From assembly GCF_000143535.2 (NCBI RefSeq), contig NC_037322.1:1922001-1986000 (forward strand): 64,000 bases of DNA. The letters are read 5' to 3'. The position numbers and the translations under genes are program-made. Below are positions 32,956-45,041 of the stretch, one piece after another. The notes under the pieces were generated by a model. The model was not told the origin of the DNA, ran no database searches, and saw nothing but the letters and a program-made list of their open reading frames with translations. Within the stretch, counting starts at the first letter, position 1; each line of letters opens with the position of its first letter. The DNA comes from Botrytis cinerea B05.10. Taxonomy: Eukaryota > Ascomycota > Leotiomycetes > Helotiales > Sclerotiniaceae.

Positions 32956-34680
32956 ATGTCTTCTGATAAACTCGGTCAATCTCTTGATGAGATCCTTGCT
33001 ACCCAAAGAGCAGCAGGCACTGGACGTGGTGGACGTGGCGGCGGTCGTCGTGGTGGACGTGCTCCAGGTGGTCGCAACGCCACTGCAGCTCCAGTTGGAG
33101 GTGTATCCAAGAGCAAGAAGCCAGTCAAGGGAGCAGTAAAACCTGCTCCAGCTGGTCCTTCTGGTGGAAATGCCCCATCTCGTATTGTGGTTAGCAACTT
33201 GGTATGTCTATCAACGCATTTTACTCAAGGCTCACCTGCTAACGACTTCTACGTCAGCCATATGATGTGACAGAACAACAGATCAAGGTATGTTGCCGTT
33301 AAGGTCTATGGCCTTGAAGGAACTTTTATCGAAATTTTTATACGCCTCTTCTTGATTCGTCGAAGTGGTTAAGGCCTTGACTTTACGAGGACCCATTCCT
33401 ATTACCCATCACAAAGTCTTTCTTCATACCTTTGCTCGCAAATCGCTTGATGCATTGGTAGGATTGAAGTTAAGCTCGTCAGATTGCATAAGACCAATAA
33501 TTCGTCAGGCTGCCTGGCAAGCTCCTGATTTCGAACTTGGCGCAGACGAATGATGGCGTGTATTTTATGACCGGCATGCCATTGCATTGCAAGAGTAATA
33601 GAGAGAATTCAGAGGAACCAAGGCAAGACAGAAAGATCCAGCGAGCAGAGTGGTTGAGCAAACACAGCACAGCACAGCATTCATCTTTCTGGGCGTTTGT
33701 TCCGAGAATGTATTCTTCCTCCATGGAGAAGCAGTCGCACCTATCTTGTGTTTATGAGATGGATTTTATGATTCTTTGACGTTTTGCACCTGAACATCTC
33801 TGACAGAGACGCATCGATTGGATACAACAATCAATATTACCGATTGAGCATGTTGATTGTTCCTCATTTCGAGTTCGAATTTGTTCTTCAAATAAGCATA
33901 CTGATAGTATCACTAACGCTGATCGCTCGCTCGCTGGCTGTTTTCCATGGAGGTGTCGGAACGGAAACCCTTTTGGAATATCGCGAATGCTCTTTTTCTA
34001 TGTGGACTGCCGACTTCGAAGAAATTTCCTGCCGTGCCTCATTTTCAGTAACTAATACCATGTGTTTTCAATGATTAGGAATACTTCCACGAAGCAAAAT
34101 TGCACACCAAGAGCGTTCAACTAGTCTATGGTCCAAATGGAGCTAGCCGTGGCGAAGCTAATATCACCTTCCACCGTCAAGGTGATGCTGCTGCAGCTGT
34201 ATCCAAGCTTAATGGTGTCAAGGTTGACAATAGATCATTGAGGGTAATTTTTTTATTCACTAATTATGACACTCAAGCTCATTCACTTACTATTAATAGG
34301 TCCAACTTCTCGTTGATGCCCAGGCCGCCAGCATTATGGAGGAGAAGCTTGCTAAGAGACTTACGGACCGAATTACTAGCGTGCCAAAATCACAACCAAA
34401 GTCTGCTGTTCCAAACAAAGCAAACAGCAAGGATCAAGGTGGCAAGAGAGGAGGAAAGAGAGGCTCCCGTGGTGGCGCCGGTGCTACTACTGCTCGCCCA
34501 GCTAAGAAGAAGACCGCTGAAGAACTCGATTTGGAGATGGCAGATTATTGGGAGAGCGGAAACGCCGCGAATGCAGAGACCAGTACCGATGCTCAGGCCA
34601 CAAACGTTGCTGCTGAGCCAGCTACCAATGGAGATGCAAACATGGATGACGAGATCTTGGTAGGTGTCGACGTCTATTGA
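32956..34680 (+). CDS. mRNA export adaptor, Yra1/Mlo3/ALYREF homologue
   Basis: Four exons: 32956-33201, 33258-33287 (30 nt), 34079-34243 and 34300-34680, 273 residues. Domain order matches the REF family: N-terminal helix motif DKLGQSLDEILATQR, an Arg-Gly-rich stretch (residues ~22-48), an RRM from SRIVVSNLPYDVTEQQIK to VDNRSLRVQLLVD (~76-155), a second RGG/Lys-rich region, and the C-terminal REF box TAEELDLEMADYW. These proteins bridge TREX/Mex67 to mRNA at the nuclear pore. Intron 2 (33288-34078) is 791 bp, far longer than any other intron in the window, recalling the long autoregulatory intron of yeast YRA1. A further 52-bp intron, 34660-34711 (GTAGGT, GCTAAT branch point, TTTTAG), would place a TAA right at the acceptor and end the protein at DDEIL (267 residues). 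Confidence 0.9.
33288..34078 (+). promoter_or_regulatory. Unusually long (791-bp) intron of the Yra1-like gene
   Basis: Donor GTATGT, acceptor GATTAG, probable branch point in AACTAAT ~28 nt upstream. All other introns found here are 46-350 bp. In S. cerevisiae the long YRA1 intron is needed for negative autoregulation by inefficient splicing; a conserved role here is inference. Confidence 0.6.
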
Positions 34681-36700
34681 GTTAAACTATAGCATGCTAA
34701 TCATATTTTAGTAAAAAAATTCTCATCTGTCTGTAGAGATATTTACGAGAATGAAGCACCATATTGAGAATACTTCCACACCCTGCACCAACTACCCTCT
34801 TTACGCTTACGTCGATTGTATTATTGCTACTTCCTCATGCTTTTGTTTCTGCGATTTTTTAGCTGGGGTTTCTTTTCTACAGATGGGTGGGGTGATTTGG
34901 GCATAGGAGTGAAGTGGAGAGATGACCAACGAGTTCCACAAATAATGGTTTTTATGATGAGAGCGAGGATGGGTCGCTCACCTTCCAAATTGTATTCGAG
35001 AAATAGCGTCGCAGAAATGGATATTTTCCTTGTGCATTCTTGCTTTGGCAGCTCTTTTTTTTTCAATCTGTGATCCAGATTATAAACTACCTAGATGAAA
35101 TCAATACATTGGCTGTACACCTTAACTATAATGTCGTGTCGTTAAACTTTAGTCCATAACTTCTTTCCGACCTCGTGCAAAACTTTAGATGAATGCCCAA
35201 AATGAGTTTTAGGCATACAATTTTTACATAAGAACATATTACACTTATTACTCCCCCATCACGATGAGTCTAGGTGTAAAACGGTGGGTTCAGTACAGTC
35301 AGTATTAATAGTCCAATTGGTAATGGATCTGTAGGTACTGGATGTTAGTATATGTGTGCATGGGGCTTTTGTGAAGAGATTCGGAGAAGATTCTCATTAG
35401 TGCATGGCAAATAAGAGGGGAGTGAGGCTGAAGTTATGATGGTTTATATGGAGGGCTTCTGGTTAGGTAAAGTGATAGCTGACTTTTATTTTTCATTTCT
35501 TGGTGATGGAAATTGGTGATGTTCGAGGTTTATGGTTTTATGGTTTTATGAAGTGGAATTCATGGAATGTGTGGAATGTGTGATAGAGGAGGGTGGTTAG
35601 AGATGATGGCGTGGTAGGTTGGAGTTTGGGGTTTATGTTGAAGTGGTTTGGTGGGTATGGTGGGTAGTGGAGGAGAACGAGGGGTTGGGTTTTGTTGGTG
35701 CATAGAGTATGGGTGGGTTGGTGGGTTTGAATGGTATGTGTGTGTGTATACTATAAGGAGAGAATGCAAGGGCACCAATATTGGCGGAAATGGTATGATA
35801 GCTGTGATGGACGTATCGATCCTAGCGGAATCATGAGAAGGTTTTGTGTGTGAATTGTCTGCGAACTGGATGTGAGATATAGAGTGTGGATGGGATCGTG
35901 AATCAGTGGCAAGATGAATGTAAGCTCTGCACTGGGGATTATTCCAGTTGTGTAAGTATTCGGTCAAATTAGATGGTGTCGGTATAGAAGATGGTACTTA
36001 TATGGATATGACAAGACATTGATGATGTTCAAATCATATGGACACATGCTACTATAGGACTTGATTGTTTAATGTTCACCAGCGAACTTGTGAGTAGTGT
36101 TAATGACTGTTCACTCCGAGATTACCTGCCGACTCAAGAACTGATGTGCACTACGTTATGCTCAAGTTCCTTCTCATATCTCTTGTTGACTCTCTTTCTC
36201 TCGTAAATTTCCAAGCAGAAAATCCCCGGCACCAAAGCGATAATATACACACCAAACATCCTCACCATAAGCAGTTCGCAGTTCGCAATCTTTCCTCACA
36301 AATATCAAGCTGACCTGTCCCAATCTATCCATTTGATCCCCAAGACAGCACCACCACTCGGGTTTACAATACAATCCTAAATTAGTTCCAGATTTTCTTA
36401 TTCTCTCGAACATTGAATTCTCTTTAGTGAGCCACAGGTCAATACAAAAATCATGGGTCGTTTCGATTTTGTGTATGCTTGTTAACAAGACATAGATAGA
36501 CACAAAAAGCTTTCGAGCACACGTCGAGAAATAACAGACCACGCCAATTTTGAAAGTCCTGTCTCGAATGAGACTTGCATCGTTTCTCATCATCACCTCG
36601 ACGTGCCAGTACACTTTGAGCCGGCAAAGCTTAGCTCGTCATGCCATACAAGCTAGAAGGAACATGGCAACAAGCCGACTATGCACCTGACGAAATGAAC
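34681..36700. other. Intergenic with a G/T-skewed block
   Basis: No supported gene. Bases ~35490-35760 are strikingly rich in G and T and almost free of C on the plus strand, ending in a short (TG)n run at 35737-35748. The antisense Pro/His/Thr-rich open frame (35560-35967) and the 147-codon GTG-started frame (36174-36614) have no recognisable domains. Confidence 0.5.
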
Positions 36701-36739
36701 TTCTCCAGAAGCTTTTAAAAGAGGCATAACTTGAAAAGA

Positions 36740-37017
36740 TGATTATCAAGTAGATCACCAGAAGTTACAGAGAGATACAGACTGGAGAAGGAGCGAGAAG
36801 ATCTTGAAAGAGCGAACACGAAGCTAATATGAACAGCAATAGAGAGAAGAGAATACGAAATCGCGAGAGAGCCCGTGAGAAGGTTGGGGAGAAACGAGTG
36901 ACACCATGGGACAAGGAGAGAAAGGACTTAGATGAAGCAATACGATTTTGGATTCGAGAAGAAGAACGTGAGAAGGAACAAGAGCTTGAGAATGAGAAGC
37001 AATGTAATAGGAAGTGA
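36740..37017 (+). pseudogene. Relic of the charged coiled-coil family (fragment D)
   Basis: The frame 36829-37017 (62 codons) contains KRVTPWDKERKDLDEAIRFW, which matches the [TG]-[PS]-W-x-x-E block of the family members at 22-26 kb, most closely GPWDTERNKLD of member C. Upstream, in another frame (~36760-36830), lies RYRLEKEREDLERANTKL followed by a stop, so the N-terminal coil seems to have been shifted out of frame. The RW-x2-EL block and the terminal Cys motif are missing. I read this as a truncated, frameshifted family copy ~11 kb from the intact cluster; a short functional protein is less likely. Confidence 0.5.
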
Positions 37018-37374
37018 TATTTATTTGATGTATATCCAACCTAATAAGAACACTCTCCTTTTGGGGAGGGAGACTGGAAGCTTATCTTCCAATCATAGAG
37101 CGTGACTTTCCAATCGTACTCCCCCTTTTTCTTTGGCTAATTGTGCAGAAAAGCTCATCCATCTGATTGGTAAGAAAGCTGGTGATATAAGATGCAGATT
37201 GACACATTGAGGTGTTGTTCCTTCCACATGTAAACAAACATGCATACATTAAAAGTCCGTGCACCGATGGCCTGCACTAGCCTTGAGCTCACCCGGCAGC
37301 CAGCCTTGTGTTCACCGAAGCTATTCTATACCTTCAACTTCTACATTCCGCTATGAACGCGACGAAATGTTAAC
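37018..37374. other. Promoter region of VPS11
   Basis: Short spacer; nothing coding seen. Confidence 0.5.
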
Positions 37375-40300
37375 ATGGCTCTAACTTCTGTAGGTTCAAT
37401 TCTTCCATCTCATTTGGACAACACTAACAAAGTGCAGTGGAAAACGTTCGATTTCTTCGAGGTCAGCCAAGTCAAACCGCCGGATGATGAGAGTAAATCC
37501 ATCTTCGAGAACAACGAAATAAGCTGCGTATGCTCCGGCTCCGAGAATCTCTTCATAGGAAGCTATGATGGCACTGTGCGAATCTTATCCTCGAATTTCA
37601 AGATTCTGCGAACATTCCAAGCACACGATGTTGGGTCGATAACTCATATGAAACAAGTGGAAGGCACATCGTTGCTGGTTACAATAGCTGTGCGTATCAA
37701 CGTATGGTGATACAACATCAAGAACTGATGTGTTTTAGGAAGATTTATCACACGAACCGATTCTGAAAGTATGGGCATTAGACAAACCTGTGAAGAAGAC
37801 GGGCTTACCGACATGTCAATCGAGTTTGAGTATCCAAAATGGGCGGAAACAGTTTCCTGTCAGTGGTATCTCCGCAGATGTGGATCGATCGCTAACTCAT
37901 ACCAGATATCTGCATTTACCGCAATGGATGATCTTTCGCAATTGGCTGTGGGATTCGGAAATGGTGCAGTGACCGTTATAAGAGGAGATTTGATCCATGA
38001 TAGGGGAGCGAAGCAAAGAACAGTACACGAATCCGAGGAACCGATTACCGGACTTTCATTTCGAGAAGAAGAACGACTTGTTAATTTGTACGTCGCCACA
38101 ACCTCACGTCTTGTGAAGCTCGTCATTTCAGGAAGAGCGCATAATCAATCAGCTAGACCGGTCGAAGATTCTGGATGTGGTGTGGGATGCATGACGGTGG
38201 ATAAAAAGAATAGTGATATATTAGTAGTCCGAGATGATGCTATTTATTACTATAGAGTCGACGGTCGAAATTCGTGTTATGGTTATGATGGTACAAAAAG
38301 CCTAGTAGCAGTTTATGGGGATTATGTTGCGATAGTCTCTCCCCCCGCTACATCAAGTGCGACGAAATCCAGTGCCATTCGGCGATTTGGTGGGGCTCAT
38401 GCAGATGATTTATTCAACACGTCGACATTCACCTTATTGGATACAGATCTAAAATTTGTGGCCCACTCGGAGTCATTAGTTTCGCAAGTCAAAGACTTGT
38501 TTATGATTTGGGGCGATTTATTTACGTTAACACAAGATGGGAAGGTTGGTAGTATTGGTCGATATCTTGATCAAAGCTAACAATATAATAGATACATCGT
38601 TATCATGAGAAGCCGTTACAACAGAGACTTGAGACTCTATACCAAAGAAATCTCTACGTACACGCAATCAATTTGGCTCAAAAGGCTGGTATGGACTCTA
38701 AGCAGCAAAACATGATTTTCAGGAAATCGGGAGACTTCTTGTATCAAAAAGGAGACTACGATGGCGCCATGCAACAATATCTGAAAGCTATTGATAGCAC
38801 TGAGCCATCACAAGTTATCCGAAAAGTATGTCACACTTGTATGTTCTTCTTAGGCTGTGGCTAATTTGTTTAGTATCTTGATACTCAACGCATCCATAAT
38901 TTGATTGAATATCTCGAAGAGCTTCATGAACATCACAAAGCGACAGCTGATCATACCACTTTACTTCTGAATTGCTATGCTAAATTAAAAGATATTGATA
39001 AACTGGAGAAGTTCATCAAATCTCCCGGTGATCTGAAATTTGACCTCGAAACCGCTATTACAATGTGCAGACAAGGCGGTTACTATGAACAAGCTGCCTA
39101 CCTTGCGAAAAAGCATGGCGAGCATGAGTTAGTAGTAGACATATTGATAGAAGACTCCAAAAGATATCCGGAAGCTCTACAATATATTTGGCGATTGGAT
39201 CCTGATTTCGTAAGGTTATTCACGTCTTCATGACTACAAAATGTGCTGACTTTGTCAATAGGCCTATCCAATTCTTATGAAATATGCCAGAGTCCTTTTG
39301 GGGCATTGTCCGAAAGACACAACTCAAGTCTTTATTGACTACTACACAGGAAGCTACAGGCCAATGAAAGATGTCGTTATTACTTCGGAGGCCCCTGTGC
39401 AGCATGCTGGGTATGCAGCTGGTGCCGCGGGTGCCGCTGTCAATGCTGTTGCTAACATGAGGGATTTGATTCCACTCCCTTTTATGAATAATTCAACTAT
39501 TTCTTCACCTGCGACTGTAAGCAATGTTAATGCTGCACCGGCCGACGGTCAAGTAGCTGAAGATCTTGAACCACCGCCACCGGCTTACAACCCGCCGCAA
39601 CCAAGGACTGCGTTCTCCTCTTTCGTGGATCATCCTGAGGAATTCATAGTGTTCTTGGAAGCATGTCTCAAAGAGCCGGGCTTGAAAGAGCGTGATAAGA
39701 TTGATCTTTACACAACTTTGTTTGAGATGTACCTGCATAAATCAAATGAAAAGAATGGACGTGATCGCGAAGAATGGGAAGGAAAAGCGAAAAAGCTTAT
39801 TGAGGGTGAAGATATTCCCATTGATATTTCCAACGTACTTTTGCTTTCCCATCTTTCGGATTTCAAGGATGGCACTACGCTTGTTCGTGAACAAGCTGGT
39901 CTACGTTTCGATATCTTCCGATCATATGCTGCTGCAAAGGATACTCGTGGGGCCATCAAAGCTTTACGGAAGTATGGCCCTGAAGAGCCTCAGTTATATC
40001 CAGCAGCCCTTGCATATTTCACATCAGACCCAAGAATTCTCGAAGAAGCCGGAGATGAACTAGACGCAGTACTGGAAAAGATTGACACCGATGGACTTAT
40101 GGCACCTCTGCAAGTTATTCAAACATTAAGCACCAACGCAGTAGCTACCATGGGTATGGTGAAAACCTATCTCCAGCAAACCATCGAACGTGAACGCAAA
40201 GAAATAGCCACCAATCGTCGTACGATCACCTCTTATCGTACAGATACAGAAACCAAACGTCAAGAAATCAACGAACTCTCTTCCAAGCCTCAAACTTTCA

Positions 40301-40596
40301 ACGCCACACGCTGTTCTTTCTGCGGCACACAACTAGATCTTCCCACGGTCCATTTCCTTTGTAAACATAGTTTCCATCAAAGATGTCTCAAAAATGATGA
40401 CGAGGGGAATGTCGAAGGAGACTGCCCAACGTGTAAAAAGGAAAACGATACGATTAAGGCGATCAGGAGAGGCCAGGAAGAGACGGCTGAGAGGCATGAT
40501 TTGTTTTTGGATATGCTTGGTAGAAGTGGAGATAAGTTCGGGATGGTGGCGGAATTTTTTGGTAGGGGGGTTATGGAGGTTCCAGGGGTGGAGTGA
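37375..40596 (+). CDS. VPS11: Vacuolar sorting protein Vps11/Pep5
   Basis: Six exons: 37375-37689, 37739-37858, 37906-38544, 38592-38825, 38874-39209 and 39262-40596, all joined at phase 0, 992 residues, the usual length for filamentous fungi. Introns are 47-52 bp; two have less common donors (GTGCGT, GTCAGT). The N-terminal third is a WD-like beta-propeller (ISCVCSGSENLFIGSYDGTV, FTAMDDLSQLAVGFGNGAVT), the middle is an alpha-solenoid with clathrin-heavy-chain-type repeats (GDYDGAMQQYLKAID, YYEQAAYLAKKHGEHELVVD), then a short coiled coil (~855-890) and a C-terminal RING-H2-type finger (CSFCGTQLD...HFLCKHSFHQRC...CPTC, ~899-940). Vps11 is a core scaffold of the CORVET and HOPS tethers at endosomes and vacuoles. 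A Pro-rich loop (PPPPAYNPPQP) lies before the last solenoid part. Confidence 0.93.
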
Positions 40597-43500
40597 GGAT
40601 TGAGGAATGGATCGAAAAGGGAGTGGAGGAATTGTGGATAGCATGAAGTGGCATGAGATTACATAATAAGAATTTGGGTTGATATTAATATGAGAGAAAT
40701 AATCTTTCTTCCATGTCTCTCAGTATCCCATTTCTTACTATGATTCTACTTACTTGCCAATGTGCCTGTGATTTTTGCTTCAAATTTCTATGGTGCCAAG
40801 GTAGTACCAGCACTCCATGACTAGGAACACTGACCTCTATAGCTTTTAGTGCATTAGAGGCAGCTTGTTTCATCTTTTGTGGCTTGATAACTATCAAAGT
40901 TCCTGATTGTTGCGTGACTGAATTTCAGCCACAAAGTCTAAAGCGTGGATTCTCGATGGTGAGGGTCAGTGCTAAACTAGAACTGTGTCTAAGGATTTCT
41001 AGTTGGCTGTGGCTAGTAAGAGCGAATGAACTATTTTTAAATTTCATAAGGGTGTAATCGTATGCTTGACGCGTGTGATGAAATTTATGAATTTTTCTTT
41101 TACCGAATTGAAATTGATTGGTAGGTGTGGTGTGGTGATGGACAGAGAATGGAAGTAAATATGTTTGGATTTATTCGGTGTGGATTATGATGATTAATTG
41201 AATAGGGAGGGAGCAGTTTTTATCGTGAGTTTGGATAATCATTACTGCCCTATTGGGGTCTTGAGAAAATAGCAATGGAGGTATCATCTCGGTCATGATC
41301 CGAACTGGCCCTGCTTGGGTCGACTGCTTAGCCCGGGGCATTTGAAGAAGAAGAAGATTCACTTGCAAACTCTAGAACTTGCGAATTGGTGTTTTGATAT
41401 GACCCAAAATCTATCCACTTAGAGGGAGAAGGTAGCTGTGAAAAGTTTTGTTGCACGTCGACATCTGTGTTTTTACGGGGGTATCCTGACAAGTGGAGGA
41501 TCACTGTATGGAAGTCTACAAACCGGTACGGATTACTCCCTCGCTGGTTTTGACAAGTGCGATTAGTACATTTGTTGGCATCCTCTCATGGCTTTGCGAG
41601 GGAATGGTATGGCTTTTATTGCGTATCTATAGCTAGGATCTTATGGGGGTATCCTGACATGTTTGGAGATGGTGGGATGGTTGGTGTGGTTTATGTTGAT
41701 CATTCAAAAGTAGAGTTTGTTGAAGAGAGTAAGGGGGATCTTTCCATCTTTGAAATATTTCGGTAGAAGGAAGGGGATGTGTACTACTCTCGTGTCTTTT
41801 GATACTTGGGCTGGCGAGACATGAGCTTCTGTTCTTTGCGGTCAAGCGTACATAGAAGTAAGGTTGATTGATTGATTGGATGAATCGATTCGGTAGGCTT
41901 CGTGATTGACTTAAGGAACAGGAGATATTGAGAAGTGGAATATGAGAGAGACAAGAAGGTGGAGCAAGAGAAGAGTGTTGGAGTTTTGGAGGAAATATTA
42001 CTTGACTAAAATTCTATTATTTTTATGAACAAGTGCCACCCAAATCTCGGCTCGTACGTCATTTCTTCATTCCATTTCTCTCAGGCAGAATAGATAGAGG
42101 AAGTACACTTCCAATTATCAGTATTCTGACGATGTCAAACTCGAGGATTATGTCTCTTCACTCACTCAACTCACATTTTGTTGAAAGACCTTTTTAAAAT
42201 CAACAAGTTTCAAATCACCATTATAGGATACCATTCTCAGGAAATTTTATTGCATATCAGGAGAGGATAGTAGTCTAGAGGAATAGACCATGAAGATTGA
42301 ATAATGCTTAGTAATTCTTCAGCCGATAAAATGGGAGGAAAGATTTCTATCTATAAGGTAGGGGTAAAAGCTAGGAAAATCGGAATTCTCGAATCTTAAT
42401 GTTAGATGATGATTTTGAATCTCTGGATGCTACCCCGTTGAGTTACTTCTTTGAAAACATAGAATAGAAGGTTTTGATTGGTAAAGAGGGGAAGCTAGAG
42501 ACAGAAGTCACGATTGAGTCATGAAGGCTAGGATTTGGGAATTTGTTGCACTTCTGGATAAGAGATAAGAGATTCAGTATGATGAGCTGCTTTTCAAAGG
42601 AGGATTTGGGGAATCTGTTGCACTTCTGGATAAGAGATAAGAGAGTCATTGTGATGGGCTGCTTTTCTAGTGTGGTTCTAGGGGCATCTTTTGGGAACTG
42701 TTGCGTATCTAGATAACAGATAAGAGGACTAGTGAAATTCGGGAGGAAAATATAAGGGATTCCACTGTATCTGAATATTTGGATAAGTGACAAGGGGATT
42801 CTAATAAATGCAAGAAAATCTTGGGAAAATTGGATATCTGGCTTACTGGCCTTCAATAAATTTTGATCCTAATATTAACTCAAACAATACACTCCATCTA
42901 TATCTATATCACTCTAACTTTCACATCTACTCAATGATTCTAAATCTTATATCTAATAATGATTGCAGTTCCATGAGCATAATGATGTTTCGGTAAAGTG
43001 GTTTTAACCCTGGCGCGAAAAGTCGTTTAGTTTAGTCTTTGGCGCATCACAGACATATTCACCTAGCACATCACGCTAGCACTAGTGAGATAATGATATT
43101 AAGTCACATAATATTAAAGAAACAGCAACCTGTCCACTAATAATTGTTCGTCATCTGGATCTATTCATGATGATCATAAATCTATGTTCACCACCAACTA
43201 CTAATCCATATCAATAAGTGGAAGACTACGACAATTCATAAAATTCAGCATCTTGAATGCATAGTACCGGAATATTTGGTAGATACTATAGCCCGAGGGT
43301 ATGATTTACCTCGAGTTCGGACCTATTCTTTCTCTCTCATATTTATTGGAAGAGAACGAGTCATCTCAAGTCAATTTATAGCTAAAAAAATTCCTAAATG
43401 ACTGACTGGCATGAGAGTTTCTCTAAAGTTTTTGAAGACTACAATTAATAACATTCGAACCCTACAAAGATAGATTGCGCTGCTTCCTAACTAGGAATTA

Positions 43501-43763
43501 ATGACTGCTGCGGTGACTATCGATCTAGGAAATCAGATCACAATCCTTCACAACCAGGATTTGATGAATTGTTCACTGATTGATAATTTCCCTATAATTG
43601 AAATAGTGACCGTTCAAGTGCAAAAATTAACTTATACTTCTATTTTTCAGTATCCTAACCCGTGTCGCAGTCAGTGAGTAGCAGAGAACCTTATTTACAT
43701 GCTTGCACCAGAATCTAGAGTCAGTCTCTTCACTATTATGTTTCCACGACTGGCTCCTGTCTC
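40597..43763. other. Gene-poor spacer
   Basis: About 3.2 kb with no supported gene. It contains a 15-bp direct repeat GGGGGTATCCTGACA at 41477-41491 and 41645-41659, and the ~72-bp tandem repeat described separately. Confidence 0.5.
42530..42800. repeat. ~72-bp degenerate tandem repeat, 3-4 units
   Basis: Units start near 42530, 42602, 42680 and ~42755. Core: GATTTGGG, GTTGCACTTCTGGATAAGAG and ATAAGAG, with units 1 and 2 almost identical and 3-4 increasingly divergent. On the minus strand the array is part of an open frame (42856-42443) reading repeated SLIQKCN(R/K)FP blocks 24 residues apart; that frame has no ATG start and is probably incidental to the 72-bp (24-codon) period. Confidence 0.75.
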
Positions 43764-44176
43764 TCAACCTTGCTCTCCACAGCATTGCCTGTAATTTGTG
43801 GGGGTGAGGCCCGTAATCTGAAATATCAGATCTGCAACAATGGTGATGCCAAGACTGTGAATGGCCGTAATGAAAATACCAATGACGTGCTTTATACTCG
43901 GAGCTATTGAACTAGCTAATGAATCAGATTCCTCAAGTTTGAATACCAGCTCGCCGATCATGAACTTGTAAGGATATAGTCTGTGACACGGGATAACTGA
44001 TATGCAACAAAGCCATATGGATCCTCATGAATGGTCGAATCGTAGAGGCCGGTCATAGATGTGCTCGCGCTAAGAAATTGGATGTGAACCGGTTCATTAA
44101 CCAAGGTTTTTCCATTTCTAATAGTCTGATTATGGGCTTTCAACTTGTCTGGATGGAGCTTGTAGATATGCAACAA
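43764..44176 (-). other. Possible gene remnant in two frames
   Basis: Two abutting minus-strand frames, 44176-43958 and 43961-43764, read protein-like sequence: NGKTLVNEPVHIQFLSAS with DSTIHEDPYGFVAYQ, then FKLEESDSLASSIAPSIKHV with an amphipathic segment IGIFITAIHSLGITIVADL. An intron or a frameshift near 43975-44015 could join them. I do not recognise the family, and no good start exists. Confidence 0.25.
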
Positions 44177-45041
44177 AAGATCTCTCGAGACTTCGAATGG
44201 CCAATTCCGCGAGTTAGTACTGAGCCGGCATGGTTTCGTTCAAGTTTTTTTTTTCCCCGAGACGAGCAATGTGTGATACTGAGAACAGATATGCGATATG
44301 ACATAAATCAGAACTATAAGTATTCTTATTGTAATAAGTTCGGTCTGAACTTGTTCGTGTTTTGTTAAGCTAGAAACCTGAATACTTGCTAAGTGAATTT
44401 TGCTTGAATATCAGTCATTTTGTGAAAATACAACTGATAATCATAAGATAGAGATACATAGATATTAAGACACTCACTTTGCAAATTTTTATCATCTTTA
44501 CTTCGATCAACCTATCCCAGAACTTTCTACTTGGCAGAATGTACCTTGGTATTGTAGAAATCCGTATATGACCAAAGACGCATCGAACTATTTGATCTGC
44601 ATGTAAAAAGGTCAAGTTAGCTCAGTCTGATTATTCGTTTTCCGCTACTGTAGCCGATAATTTTGAGTCCGGATGCATAAATTTGTTGCAAAGTCTTAAA
44701 GTAAAAGACTAGAGGGTTAATTTCCACACTGAGGGACAAGATCTGTGGGAACACTCATAATAAGCTCAATATTGAAGTACCTTCAAAGCACATAACCAAC
44801 AGTTGAAGATGGATGAGTGTAGCCATGTGTTTGCATGAGCAAACATGGATTGACGATGAGATATCGTTTTCTATTACTTTATTACTCCTCATCTTCGACC
44901 TCAGCGGAAGGCCGAAGAGATACTAGAAGTTATTATTATTGAACTTTTAATGTTACTTATGACAAGAGAATGTAAAATAATAATACAAAAATTTCGTAGG
45001 ATGATTCCGCGATGGGTAGACTGAGCACAAAAAGGCAAAAC
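44177..45041. other. Intergenic, no gene seen
   Basis: AT-rich 3' flank of the Zn2Cys6 gene; nothing supported. Confidence 0.5.

Noticed and set aside
35560..35967. 135-codon Pro/His/Thr-rich minus-strand frame
   Set aside because: Generated by the G/T-skewed block on the opposite strand; low complexity.
36174..36614. 147-codon minus-strand frame
   Set aside because: GTG-started, no domains, no splice support; kept only as a note for the intergenic region.
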